Numbered from the stretch's first letter, positions 1 through 7,211 are shown. The stretch is DNA of 10,648 bases from Gemmatimonadota bacterium (GCA_003695865.1 RFGQ01000790.1:1-10648), one strand, 5' to 3'. The notes: generated from the sequence alone by a model not told the origin. Made by a program: numbers and translations.

Positions 1-108
1 CGGGGGCGCCCTCGGCTACCGCCTCTTCGTGCGAGCGGGACCGGCGCCGTCGACGGCGTCGGGAGGGGGACGACACAACGGACCATGAAGCAACGCGAGA
101 GCGAAGCG
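1..108. other. Region upstream of tsf; possible 3' end of preceding gene
   Basis: No recognisable domain is visible. One frame is open from base 2 to a TGA at 86-88, which would encode a Gly/Ala/Pro-rich tail and could be the end of an upstream gene. rpsB is the usual neighbour of tsf, but no RpsB motif is seen, so this is only a guess. That TGA overlaps an ATG at 85 that is in frame with tsf (ATGA). A G-rich run at 61-70 could serve as a ribosome binding site. A perfect 14-bp palindrome lies at 45-58 (CGCCGTCGACGGCG). Confidence 0.3.
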
Positions 109-708
109 ATGTCGATTTCTGCGAAGGATGTGAAGGCCCTGCGCGACCGTACCGGCGCCGGGATGATGGACTGCAAGAAGGCGCTCACCGAGACGAACGG
201 CGATCTCGAGGCGGCGATCGATCTGCTGCGCGCCAAGGGCGCGGCGAAGGCGGCCAAGCGCGCCGAGAAAGCGGCCAACGAGGGGACGATCGGCCACTAC
301 GTCCACTTCGACAACAAGACGGCGGTGCTGGTCGAGCTCAACTGCGAGACCGACTTCGTCGCCAACACCGACGACTTCAAGCAGCTCGCCAAGGATCTGG
401 CACTGCACGTGGCGTCTTCGGCTCCGCTCGCCGTGTCTCCCGATCAGATTCCGGCCGAGGTGGTGCAGCGGGAGCGGCAGGTGTACCTCGAGCAGGTGAA
501 GGAGGAGGGAAAGCCAGCCGAGATCGCCGAGAAGATCGTCGAAGGGAAGATGAGCAAGTTCTTCAAGGAGAACACCCTGCTCGCGCAGCCCTTCGTCAAG
601 GACCCGGACAAGACGATCGAGCAGTTGATCACCGAGGTCTCGGCCAAGACCGGCGAGAAGATCGAGGTGGCTCGTTTCGTGCGCTTCAAGGTCGGGGAGC
701 GCGCCTGA
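109..708 (+). CDS. tsf: Elongation factor Ts (short form)
   Basis: EF-Ts is the cytosolic nucleotide-exchange factor that releases GDP from EF-Tu during translation. The N-terminal UBA-like segment is clear: ISAKDVKALRDRTGAGMMDC at residues 3-22, followed by KKAL. The EF-Tu contact motif CETDFV follows in the core. The product is 199 residues, the short class known from Thermus and many non-proteobacterial lineages, rather than the roughly 280 residues of E. coli EF-Ts. The ATG at 109 is chosen because family members begin a few residues before the AKDV motif. An in-frame ATG at 85 would add eight residues and has only a distant G-rich Shine-Dalgarno-like run. It is the first complete gene of a collinear housekeeping operon, 31 bases before pyrH. 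The identification is secure; the exact start is slightly uncertain. Confidence 0.96.
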   Translation: MSISAKDVKALRDRTGAGMMDCKKALTETNGDLEAAIDLLRAKGAAKAAKRAEKAANEGTIGHYVHFDNKTAVLVELNCETDFVANTDDFKQLAKDLALHVASSAPLAVSPDQIPAEVVQRERQVYLEQVKEEGKPAEIAEKIVEGKMSKFFKENTLLAQPFVKDPDKTIEQLITEVSAKTGEKIEVARFVRFKVGERA

Positions 709-739
709 GCATTCGCACCAGCCCGGGGAGGAGGCCGTC

Positions 740-1465
740 GTGGCGGAGTCGGCCGAGGAACTGAAGTACCGCAGGGTGCTGCTGAAGCTTTCGGGCGAGG
801 CGCTGGCGGGCGACCGGGGGTTCGGCATCGAACCCTCGGTCGTCGACCGCCTCACCGACGAGATCCGCACCGTGCACGAAATGGGCGTCTCGCTCGGCGT
901 GGTGATCGGCGGCGGCAACATCGTGCGCGGCGCGTTGGCCAGCCAGAAGGGCATGGACCGCGTACAGGCGGACTACATGGGCATGCTGGCCACGGTCATC
1001 AACGCCCTGGCGGTGCAGGACCTGCTCGAACGCAAGAAGGTGGCGACACGGGTCATGACGGCCGTGCGCATGGAGGAGGTCGCCGAACCCTACATCCGGC
1101 GGCGGGCGCTGCGGCACATGGAGAAGGGAAGGGTCGTGCTGTTCGCGGGCGGCACCGGCAATCCCTACTTCAGCACCGACACCGCGGCCGTGCTGCGTGC
1201 CATCGAGATGGACTCCGACGTGGTCATCAAGGCCACGAAGGTCTCGGGCGTGTACACCGCAGACCCCGTGCGCGACCCTACTGCGGAGTTTCTTCCCACA
1301 GTTACTTTCCAGGAAGTCGTCGCGAGGGAGCTGGGCGTCATGGACGCGCCGGCCGTTTCCCTGTGCAAGGAGAACGGACTGCCCATCATCGTGCTCAACC
1401 TGGAGGACCGCGGCGCCGTCGCGGCCGCGATCCGGGGCGAGCGCGTCGGCACCCTCGTGTCCTGA
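740..1465 (+). CDS. pyrH: UMP kinase (uridylate kinase)
   Basis: This enzyme phosphorylates UMP to UDP in de novo pyrimidine synthesis. It belongs to the amino-acid kinase fold and normally forms a GTP/UTP-regulated hexamer. The 241 residues match the usual family length. The phosphate-binding start LLKLSGEAL, the glycine loop VIGGGNIVRG, the UMP-site stretch DYMGMLATVINALAVQD and the FAGGTGNPYFSTDTAA loop are all present, followed by KATKVSGVYTADP. The start is a GTG at 740, preceded by a strong GGGGAGGAGG Shine-Dalgarno run at 724-733 with about six bases of spacing. No upstream ATG fits better. The pyrH-frr pair is one of the most conserved bacterial gene pairs, and frr follows after 55 bases that contain a GC-rich hairpin. 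Confidence 0.97.
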   Translation: MAESAEELKYRRVLLKLSGEALAGDRGFGIEPSVVDRLTDEIRTVHEMGVSLGVVIGGGNIVRGALASQKGMDRVQADYMGMLATVINALAVQDLLERKKVATRVMTAVRMEEVAEPYIRRRALRHMEKGRVVLFAGGTGNPYFSTDTAAVLRAIEMDSDVVIKATKVSGVYTADPVRDPTAEFLPTVTFQEVVARELGVMDAPAVSLCKENGLPIIVLNLEDRGAVAAAIRGERVGTLVS

Positions 1466-1480
1466 GTACGAACCCCTGAG

Positions 1481-1498
1481 CGGCCGGGCCCCCGGCCG
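1481..1498 (+). other. GC-rich inverted repeat in the pyrH-frr gap
   Basis: CGGCCGGG at 1481-1488 is the exact reverse complement of CCCGGCCG at 1491-1498, separated by two bases. In RNA this would fold as a stem of about seven G-C pairs with a four-base loop. It ends six bases before the frr Shine-Dalgarno sequence. No run of T follows, so it is not a standard intrinsic terminator. An RNA-processing, mRNA-stability or translation-tuning role is possible but unproven. Confidence 0.45.
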
Positions 1499-1503
1499 GG
1501 TCC

Positions 1504-1510
1504 GGAAGGA
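1504..1510 (+). promoter_or_regulatory. Ribosome binding site deciding the frr start
   Basis: GGAAGGA lies ten bases before the ATG at 1521. It supports that start over the longer open frame, which runs upstream inside pyrH without any family similarity. Confidence 0.6.
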
Positions 1511-1520
1511 GCGTGGCGCG

Positions 1521-2069
1521 ATGCCCCTTGAAGACGCGAAGAAGCGGATGGAGGAGGCCGTCGAGGCCGTGCGGCGTGAGTTTTCGACCGTGCGGACCGG
1601 CAAGGCGACCCCGGCGCTCCTCGACACGGTACGGGTCGATGCGTACGGGTCGAAGATGCCGATCAACCAGCTTGCGACGGTCTCGACGCCCGAGCCGACC
1701 CTGCTCGTGGTGCAGCCCTTCGACCGCGCGCTGATCCCCGACATCGAGCGCGCCATCCAGCAGGCCGACCTGGGCCTGAACCCCGCCAACGACGGCAACG
1801 TCATCCGCATCCCGATTCCGCCTCTGAACGAGGAGCGCCGCAGGGAATACGTGCGCCTGCTGCACAAGATGGCCGAAGAGGGTCGCGTGTCGGTACGTCA
1901 CGCTCGCAAGGTGGCCAACGACGAGATCAAGGTGCAGCTCAAGGACCACGAGATGGGCGAGGACGAGGGGCACCGCGCGCTCGAGGAGGTACAGAAGCTC
2001 ACCGACGAATACATCGGCCGCATCGACGACATGCTCGCCCACAAGGAGAAGGAGGTGATGGCGATCTGA
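1521..2069 (+). CDS. frr: Ribosome recycling factor
   Basis: RRF works with EF-G to split the post-termination ribosome. The product is 182 residues against about 185 for the family. Conserved stretches are visible in order: RREFSTVRTGKATPALLD near residues 20-37, the hinge and second domain with INQLATVSTPEPTLLVVQPFD, the NPANDGNVIRIPIPPLNEERR segment, and the helix VSVRHARKVANDEIK. The product ends in KEVMAI, a typical RRF terminus. The start at 1521 is set by GGAAGGA at 1504-1510 and by the usual length. The reading frame stays open upstream inside pyrH, but that part is a shadow. uppS begins 16 bases after the stop, and the last codons of frr contain an unusually complete anti-Shine-Dalgarno complement. 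Confidence 0.97.
   Translation: MPLEDAKKRMEEAVEAVRREFSTVRTGKATPALLDTVRVDAYGSKMPINQLATVSTPEPTLLVVQPFDRALIPDIERAIQQADLGLNPANDGNVIRIPIPPLNEERRREYVRLLHKMAEEGRVSVRHARKVANDEIKVQLKDHEMGEDEGHRALEEVQKLTDEYIGRIDDMLAHKEKEVMAI
2049..2059 (+). promoter_or_regulatory. Full-length Shine-Dalgarno-like sequence at the 3' end of frr
   Basis: AAGGAGGTGAT matches, base for base, the complement of the usual bacterial 16S rRNA 3' end. It sits in the last frr codons, about 30 bases before the uppS ATG, which is too far for ordinary initiation there. uppS has no other clear Shine-Dalgarno sequence. The site could hold ribosomes for reinitiation, or it could be a by-product of the conserved Lys-Glu-Val-Met ending of RRF. 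Confidence 0.35.
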
Positions 2070-2085
2070 CGTCGCCGTCCTCCCC

Positions 2086-2832
2086 ATGAGCGCGTCCGAA
2101 CGTCTTCGCCAGATCCGCATCGGCGGGTTGGTGCCCCGGCACGTCGCCGTGATCATGGACGGCAACGGACGCTGGGCGCGCCAGCGAGGCCTGCCGCGCC
2201 ACGCCGGACACAAGGCCGGCATGCGGTCGGTGCGCGAGGCGATCGAGGGTGCGATCGAGGCGGGCGTGGAGGTTCTCACGCTGTTCGCGTTCTCGACCGA
2301 GAACTGGCAGCGGCCCCGACCCGAGATCTCGGCGCTCATGGGTCTGCTCAGACTGTACGCCCACAGGGAAAAGGCCGAGCTGCGGGAGCAGGGGGTCGAG
2401 GTGCACGTCTTGGGCGACCTCGATCAGCTCGACCGCGGCACCCGGCGTGCCGTCGACGACATCGTGCGTTCCACGGCCGGCGGCGATCGGTTGCGGCTGA
2501 ACCTGATGATCTCCTACAGCGGCCGCGAAGAGATCCTGCGCGCGTGCCGGCGGTTGGCCGAAGAGGTCGCCACGGGCGCTCGAGCCGCCGCGGACGTGGA
2601 CGAAGAGGCCTTCGAGGCGCACCTCTTCACCGCCGGCGTCCCCGACCCGGACCTGCTCATCCGCACCTCGGGCGAGGTGCGCGTGAGTAACTTCCTGCTC
2701 TGGCAGCTCGCCTACACCGAGATGTACATCACCCCGGTGCTGTGGCCCGACTTCGACCGCGAGGAACTCTTCGAGGCGATCCTCGACTTCCAGCGTCGGG
2801 AGCGCCGCTTCGGCCGCGTGTCGGCCGTCTGA
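2086..2832 (+). CDS. uppS: Isoprenyl transferase (undecaprenyl diphosphate synthase family)
   Basis: This is a cis-prenyltransferase that condenses isopentenyl diphosphate onto farnesyl diphosphate to build the C55 lipid carrier for peptidoglycan and other envelope glycans. The catalytic block HVAVIMDGNGRWARQRG gives Asp25 as the Mg-binding catalytic aspartate. TLFAFSTENWQRP follows, and the C-terminal substrate block reads RTSGE (193-197), then SNFLLWQLAYTEMYI and LWPDFD. The length of 248 residues is normal for the family. The ATG at 2086 has no obvious Shine-Dalgarno sequence (a C/T-rich stretch precedes it), so translation may depend on ribosomes finishing frr 16 bases upstream. Its product chemistry connects with dxr in the same operon. 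Chain length cannot be read from sequence, so undecaprenyl specificity is assumed from the family. Confidence 0.95.
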   Translation: MSASERLRQIRIGGLVPRHVAVIMDGNGRWARQRGLPRHAGHKAGMRSVREAIEGAIEAGVEVLTLFAFSTENWQRPRPEISALMGLLRLYAHREKAELREQGVEVHVLGDLDQLDRGTRRAVDDIVRSTAGGDRLRLNLMISYSGREEILRACRRLAEEVATGARAAADVDEEAFEAHLFTAGVPDPDLLIRTSGEVRVSNFLLWQLAYTEMYITPVLWPDFDREELFEAILDFQRRERRFGRVSAV

Positions 2833-2852
2833 GGATCTTCCAGCTCAACGAG

Positions 2853-2873
2853 GTGGCGCGTGGCGCGTGGTGA
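2853..2873 (+). repeat. Tandem 7-bp repeat carrying the cdsA start codon
   Basis: GTGGCGC occurs at 2853-2859 and again at 2860-2866, followed by a partial third copy beginning GTGG. Each copy starts with GTG in a different frame. The first opens a six-codon ORF ending at TGA 2871-2873, and the second is the cdsA start. GAGG at 2850-2853 is correctly spaced for the second GTG. Confidence 0.5.
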
Positions 2874-3726
2874 ACTGGGCAGTCGTGTGCTGGTGGCCGC
2901 GATCGGGATCCCGATCGCGTTCGGACTGATCTACCTAGGCGGCTGGGCGCTCGGCGTGCTGATGGGCGTGGCTGCGGGCCTGTCGGCGTCCGAGTACTAT
3001 TCGATGGCCGAGGCGAAGGGCGTGCGTCCGCTCTACCTCACCGGCGTGATCGTGGCCGCGGGAATGCCGCTTCTGGCCACGGCGTTTCCCACGTACGCGG
3101 CCTTCGCCCCGTGGGCGTTCGGCGTCGTGATGGCCGTGGCCCTGTACGCGCTCGCCGAGGCGATGTGGACCCGCTGGCCGGACGATCGGCCGCTGGGCGC
3201 GAGCGCCGTCACCGTTACGGGCATCCTCTACGCGGGCATGACGCTGGCGTTCGCGGCGTTGCTGCGGCACCTGCCCGAGACGGTCGACCCCGACGCGAGC
3301 GCGTGGCACGGAACCTGGCTCGTCGTCTTCCCCCTCTGGGTGACCTGGTGGGGAGACACGGCGGCCTATTTCGCGGGCACACGCTGGGGCCGGGCCAAGC
3401 TCTTCGAGGCGGTGAGTCCCAAGAAGACCTGGGTGGGGTCGATCGCCGGAGTGGTCGCATCGGTGGTGGGCGCCGCGCTCTTCGGGTCTCTGGCGCTCGC
3501 CGACGTGCCCGGGTTCGGTGTGGGACCGGCCACCGCGGCGCTGCTCGGCGTACCCATCGGCATCGTGGGTCAGATCGGCGACCTGGCCGAGTCCGTACTC
3601 AAGCGCGAGGCGGGCCGGAAGGATTCCTCGAACCTGCTTCCAGGCCACGGGGGCGCGCTCGACAGGCTGGACGCGCTCTTCTTCACAGTGCCGCTCACCT
3701 ACGGCCTGCTGGTGCTGCTGGCGTGA
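2860..3726 (+). CDS. cdsA: Phosphatidate cytidylyltransferase (CDP-diglyceride synthase)
   Basis: This integral membrane enzyme uses CTP and phosphatidic acid to make CDP-diacylglycerol, the branch point of phospholipid synthesis. The protein has 288 residues with many hydrophobic stretches, for example residues 8-40 and 65-100. The C-terminal signature is intact: SPKKTWVGS, then GQIGDLAESVLKREAGRKDS and SNLLPGHGGALDRLDALFF near residues 234-275, with the KD and HGG-x-x-DR-x-D elements of the CdsA family. The start is a GTG at 2860 inside a short tandem repeat, with GAGG six bases upstream. The stop TGA at 3724-3726 overlaps the GTG of dxr by four bases, which indicates coupled translation. 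The identification is secure; the start is less so because of the repeated GTGs. Confidence 0.95.
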   Translation: MARGELGSRVLVAAIGIPIAFGLIYLGGWALGVLMGVAAGLSASEYYSMAEAKGVRPLYLTGVIVAAGMPLLATAFPTYAAFAPWAFGVVMAVALYALAEAMWTRWPDDRPLGASAVTVTGILYAGMTLAFAALLRHLPETVDPDASAWHGTWLVVFPLWVTWWGDTAAYFAGTRWGRAKLFEAVSPKKTWVGSIAGVVASVVGAALFGSLALADVPGFGVGPATAALLGVPIGIVGQIGDLAESVLKREAGRKDSSNLLPGHGGALDRLDALFFTVPLTYGLLVLLA

Positions 3727-4925
3727 TCCGGCTGGCGATCCTCGGGTCCACCGGGTCGATCGGACGCAGCACCCTCGAGGTCGTGCGCCGCCACCCCGGC
3801 CGCTTCGAGGTCGTGGCGCTCGCCGCGCGACGCTCCGCTGCGGCGCTGGCCGAACAGGCGCACACGTTCTCGCCCCGCGCCGTCGTGCTGGTCGACGGGG
3901 AAGCCCCGGCCGAGGTCGAAGGTGGGGCGCGCTGGGGGAGGGGCTCCGACGCGCTGATCGAGCTGGCGCGCCGCGACGACGTGGACGTGGTCGTCAACGC
4001 GATCGTCGGCGCCGCCGGACTCGAGGCCACGCTCGCCGCCCTCGAGGCCGGCAAACGGCTGGCGTTGGCCAACAAGGAGTCGCTCGTGGCGGGCGGGCCG
4101 CTGGTGCGCCGCGCGGCCGAGGCGGGCGGGGGAGAGCTGGTGCCGGTCGACTCGGAGCACTCCGCGATCCTGCAGTGCCTCGCCGGATGTGACCGCGGCT
4201 CGGTGCGCCGGCTGGTGCTCACGGCCTCCGGGGGACCGTTTCGAGGCTGGGACCAGGGGCGGCTCGCGGCGGCGACGCCGCGTGCCGCGCTGCGTCATCC
4301 CACCTGGGACATGGGCGCGAAGATCACCATCGATTCCGCGACGCTGGCCAACAAAGCGCTCGAGGTCATCGAGGCTCACTACCTCTACGGGCTCGACTAC
4401 GATCGCATCGAGGCCGTGGTGCACCCCCAATCGGTGGTGCACTCCTTCGTCGAATTCGTGGACGGGTCGGTGCTCGCGCAGCTCGGCTTCCCGACGATGG
4501 AGCTGCCGATCCTCTACGCGCTCACGCACCCCGAGCGGCTGCCCGACGAGGCGCTGCGGACCTTCGACCCGGTGCGGGCGTCGCCGCTCACGTTCGAGCC
4601 CATCGACTCCGGCGCCTTCCGCCTGTTCGCGCTCGGGGTGGAGGCGGGGCGGAGGGGCGGCACGGCGACGGCCGTCTACAACGCCGCCAACGAGATCGCC
4701 GTGCGCGCGTTCCTCGAGGAGCGCATCACCTTCCCCGGTATGGCCGACGTCGTCGAGGCGGCGCTCACGGCGGTGGCCGTGCGGAACGTGGAGTCGCTCG
4801 ACGACGTACTGAGGGCGGACCGCGAGGCGCGCGAGGCCGCCCGGCGGGCGGTCGAGAGCCGGCCGGGCGCGGAAGCGGACGGGCGGCCTGCCGCCGAACA
4901 CTCCACACATCGACCGACGACATGA
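3723..4925 (+). CDS. dxr: 1-deoxy-D-xylulose-5-phosphate reductoisomerase
   Basis: This is the first committed enzyme of the MEP isoprenoid pathway. It rearranges and reduces DXP to 2-C-methyl-D-erythritol 4-phosphate with NADPH and a divalent metal. The NADPH loop GSTGSIG is at residues 8-14 and ANKES at 116-120. The metal ligands appear as Asp143 and Glu145 in VDSEHSA and Glu214 in NKALE, corresponding to Asp150, Glu152 and Glu231 of the E. coli enzyme. TASGGPF, HPTWDMGAKITIDSATLANK and HPQSVVHSFVEF are also present. The product has 400 residues and ends in a polar tail of about 25 residues. The GTG start at 3723 lies in a GTGA overlap with cdsA; the frame is open far upstream, but that part only shadows cdsA. 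The stop overlaps the ATG of rseP (ATGA). Confidence 0.97.
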   Translation: MIRLAILGSTGSIGRSTLEVVRRHPGRFEVVALAARRSAAALAEQAHTFSPRAVVLVDGEAPAEVEGGARWGRGSDALIELARRDDVDVVVNAIVGAAGLEATLAALEAGKRLALANKESLVAGGPLVRRAAEAGGGELVPVDSEHSAILQCLAGCDRGSVRRLVLTASGGPFRGWDQGRLAAATPRAALRHPTWDMGAKITIDSATLANKALEVIEAHYLYGLDYDRIEAVVHPQSVVHSFVEFVDGSVLAQLGFPTMELPILYALTHPERLPDEALRTFDPVRASPLTFEPIDSGAFRLFALGVEAGRRGGTATAVYNAANEIAVRAFLEERITFPGMADVVEAALTAVAVRNVESLDDVLRADREAREAARRAVESRPGAEADGRPAAEHSTHRPTT

Positions 4926-6280
4926 CCGTACTTGCCACCATCGTCGTGCTGGGCGTGCTCATCTTCGTGCACGAGCTCGGCCATTTCCTCGCGGCCAAGG
5001 CGGTGGGGATCGAGGTCCAGCGCTTCTCGATCGGACTGGGTCCCCGCCTGGCGGGCTTCAAGCGAGGCGAGACCGAGTACATCCTCGCGTGGGTCCCGCT
5101 CGGGGGCTACGTGAAGATGGGTGGCATGGACGACGAGGTGATGGAGCGGATCGAGGGTGGGCCCGAAGAGCGGCCGCGCCAACCCGGGCCTCGCGACTTC
5201 GACGCCAAGCCGGTGTGGGCGCGCGCGTTCGTGATCTCGGCCGGCGTGATCATGAACATGCTCTTCGCGTTCGCCGTCTACGTCGGCGCGACCGCGTACT
5301 GGGGCCTCTCGGAGGTGGCCGAAACGCGCCTGGGCACCGTGCAGGCCGCCTCGCTGCCCGCGGGCGCGGAGGGCCTGGCGTCGCTGCCCGTTGGAGCCCG
5401 CATCGTCGAGGTCGCCGGTCGCCCGGTCGAGCACTGGGGAGACGTGCGCGACGCTCTGCTCGACGGCCCTGCCGGCGCCGCGACGATCCGCACGGCCGAC
5501 CCGGCGGCGGAGGTGGCCTTCACGATCCCGGCGGACCACGAGGCCCGGGTGAGGCTGTTCGGCTCGCTGGGCTACTGGATCGATGCGCGGGTGGGGCCGG
5601 TGAATACGGGCTCCCCGGCCGAGAAGGGCGGCCTCCAGCGAGGGGACCGGATCCTGGCGGTGGACGGCACCCCCGTCACCAGCTGGTACGACTTCGTGCG
5701 CGAGATCGAGCGGCGCCCGGGCGTGCGGACGGAGATCACCCTCGAGCGGCGCGGACAGACGCTCGTGCGCGCGGTCGTACCCGACGAAGCGTCGCGCGAG
5801 GACGCCGCGACCGGTGAGACCGTGACGGTGGGGCGGGTGGGCATCTTTCAGCCGACCCCCGAGCTGGTCTACATCGACGTCGGCCCGGCACGCGCCGTGG
5901 CGCTGGGTTGGCGCGAGACCGTGGCGGTCTCGGCGCTCATCCTCGACTTCCTGCGGGATCTGTTCACCGGCAATGTGTCGCCCCGCTCGGTGGGCAGCAT
6001 CGTCACGATCGGTCAGGCGTCGGGTCAGGCGGCGGCGGCCGGGGTCGAGACCTTCCTGCGCTTCATGGCGCTCTTCTCGGTGAACCTGGCGATTCTGAAC
6101 CTGCTTCCGATCCCGATCCTCGACGGCGGACACCTCGTGTTCCTGGCCATCGAGGCGGTGCGCGGGCGCGCTCTCAGCGTGGAGCAGCGGATCCGCTGGA
6201 GCCAGGTGGGGCTGATCGTCGTCATGGGGCTGATGGTCTGGGCGCTGTCCAACGACGTGCTCAGGCTGTTCGGCCTCTGA
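4922..6280 (+). CDS. rseP: RseP-type site-2 intramembrane zinc metalloprotease
   Basis: RseP-family proteases cut single-span membrane proteins within the bilayer, such as anti-sigma factors during envelope stress and remnant signal peptides. The N-terminal membrane segment carries the zinc motif HELGH at residues 17-21. The LGGYVKMGG loop follows, then a second hydrophobic segment (FVISAGVIMNMLFAF). Two PDZ-like domains appear around residues 140-190 and 218-290; the second starts SPAEKGGLQRGDRI. The C-terminal active-site block NLLPIPILDGGH supplies the third zinc ligand, Asp401, and a final hydrophobic helix follows. The length of 452 residues and the two PDZ domains match the E. coli-like architecture. 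The ATG at 4922 overlaps the dxr stop as ATGA. The substrate, presumably an anti-sigma factor, is not in this window. Confidence 0.95.
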   Translation: MTVLATIVVLGVLIFVHELGHFLAAKAVGIEVQRFSIGLGPRLAGFKRGETEYILAWVPLGGYVKMGGMDDEVMERIEGGPEERPRQPGPRDFDAKPVWARAFVISAGVIMNMLFAFAVYVGATAYWGLSEVAETRLGTVQAASLPAGAEGLASLPVGARIVEVAGRPVEHWGDVRDALLDGPAGAATIRTADPAAEVAFTIPADHEARVRLFGSLGYWIDARVGPVNTGSPAEKGGLQRGDRILAVDGTPVTSWYDFVREIERRPGVRTEITLERRGQTLVRAVVPDEASREDAATGETVTVGRVGIFQPTPELVYIDVGPARAVALGWRETVAVSALILDFLRDLFTGNVSPRSVGSIVTIGQASGQAAAAGVETFLRFMALFSVNLAILNLLPIPILDGGHLVFLAIEAVRGRALSVEQRIRWSQVGLIVVMGLMVWALSNDVLRLFGL

Positions 6281-6294
6281 GCCCTCGCGACGTG

Positions 6295-6325
6295 TCCGGC
6301 GTCGCCGGCGTCGCCGGGCGCCGGA
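6295..6325. repeat. GC-rich direct and inverted repeat after rseP
   Basis: CCGGCGTCG is present twice in tandem at 6296-6304 and 6305-6313. The outer ends TCCGGCG (6295-6301) and CGCCGGA (6319-6325) are inverted repeats able to form a 7-bp stem. It lies 14 bases past the rseP stop, between convergent genes. No T-run follows, so a terminator role is only possible. Confidence 0.4.
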
Positions 6326-6353
6326 GTGCGGTCGCGCCCCGGGCGTTCGCGGC

Positions 6354-6371
6354 GGCCGGCAAGACCCGGCC
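6354..6371. terminator. Possible hairpin terminator between convergent operons
   Basis: GGCCGG at 6354-6359 pairs with CCGGCC at 6366-6371 around a six-base loop. It is 18 bases past the stop of the leftward operon and about 74 bases past rseP. Both transcripts could use it. No U-tract is present on either strand, so this is not a canonical intrinsic terminator; Rho-dependent ending is equally plausible. Confidence 0.25.
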
Positions 6372-6389
6372 CGGCGCCCGAGCGACGGA

Positions 6390-7211
6390 TCAGAGCAGGG
6401 TGAGCTGTGCGGGACCCAGCCGCAGGCGGAGGGCTTCGACGTCGACGAACGGCAGCGGTTCGTCCTGAGGAGCCACCTCCAGCCAACCCTGATATCCGGC
6501 GCGGGCCAGTGCCGTTCCCACCACCTCGCGCGCGAGGGCCGGGTGGTTGCACTCGCCGCTCAGATGCGCGAGCACCACACCCGCCAACCGCGGATGCAGC
6601 AGCTCGACCGCAAAGCGCGCCGCGGCGTGGTTCGACAGGTGCCCGTGGCTGGAGCCGATGCGGCGCTTCACGGACCAGGGATAGGGCCCGGTGCGCAGCA
6701 TCACCTCGTCGTGGTTGGCCTCGAGGATGAGGAAGTCACAGCCCGCGAGGGCGTGCCGCACCTGGGCGGTCGGGCGGCCGAGATCGGTGGCCACGCCCAC
6801 GCGCGTGCCGGTGGCCTCGTCGACCACGGCCACGGCGACGGGGTCGACCGCGTCGTGGACCGTGATGAAGGGCTCGACGCGGATTCGCCCCACGGCAAAC
6901 GGGTGCCCCGCCCGGTAGGCGCGCAGGTCTTCGCCACCGCGAAAGAGCCCCGCACACGCCTCACGGGTGAGGTCCGTCACGTAGACCGGCGTACCGTGAC
7001 GACGCGCGAACACGCCCGCGCCCCGTGTGTGGTCTCCGTGGTCGTGGGTGAGGACGATAGCCGTGATCGAAGCCGGGTCGACGTCGATCGCCTCGAGGCG
7101 GCGCGCCAGGTCGCGCGCGCTGAAGCCCGCGTCGACCAGCAGCCGGGTCTCTCCGGCCTCGACCAGCGTGGCGTTCCCCGCGCTGCCGCTCCCCAGCACC
7201 GACACCCTCAC
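6390..7211 (-). CDS. MBL-fold metallo-hydrolase, YycJ/WalJ-like
   Basis: This cytosolic metallo-beta-lactamase-fold protein is 273 residues long. The N-terminus VSVLGSGSAGNATLVE, then LLVDAGFSARDL, is characteristic of the YycJ/WalJ group, whose members are linked to DNA repair and exonuclease activity and, in Firmicutes, sit beside the WalRK system. The metal motif H-x-H-x-D-H is intact at residues 56-61 (HDHGDH). Further ligand candidates are the His of TVHDAVDP, the Asp of VATDLG, and the His of LAHLSGECNHP. The LEANHD and GSSHGHLSNHAA blocks also fit this family. The GTG start at 7211 overlaps the stop of the upstream gene as GTGA, with GGGAGG about 11 bases before it. Its presence after sugar-nucleotide genes does not obviously explain its role. 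Nuclease activity is taken from the family and not shown by the sequence. Confidence 0.88.
   Translation of the reverse strand: MRVSVLGSGSAGNATLVEAGETRLLVDAGFSARDLARRLEAIDVDPASITAIVLTHDHGDHTRGAGVFARRHGTPVYVTDLTREACAGLFRGGEDLRAYRAGHPFAVGRIRVEPFITVHDAVDPVAVAVVDEATGTRVGVATDLGRPTAQVRHALAGCDFLILEANHDEVMLRTGPYPWSVKRRIGSSHGHLSNHAAARFAVELLHPRLAGVVLAHLSGECNHPALAREVVGTALARAGYQGWLEVAPQDEPLPFVDVEALRLRLGPAQLTLL

Noticed and set aside
1..84. End of rpsB
   Set aside because: Position fits the usual rpsB-tsf order, but the short open frame shows no RpsB sequence, so it is not annotated as that gene.
686..1867. Long minus-strand ORF of 393 codons opposite pyrH and frr
   Set aside because: It is antisense to two clearly conserved genes and its composition (Arg, His, Gly, Ala rich) is that of a high-GC shadow frame with no recognisable domain.
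3699..4910. Minus-strand ORF of 403 codons opposite dxr
   Set aside because: It mirrors dxr almost exactly, shows no domain, and is typical of stop-poor antisense frames in GC-rich DNA.
4676..6133. Minus-strand ORF of 485 codons opposite rseP
   Set aside because: It is the longest frame in the window but is wholly antisense to an intact RseP with all its motifs; His/Arg-rich shadow composition.
6281..6389. GC-rich repeats between convergent operons considered as an attachment site or mobile-element scar
   Set aside because: There is no tRNA, integrase, target-site duplication or paired copy elsewhere in the window; simple GC-rich hairpins explain it.
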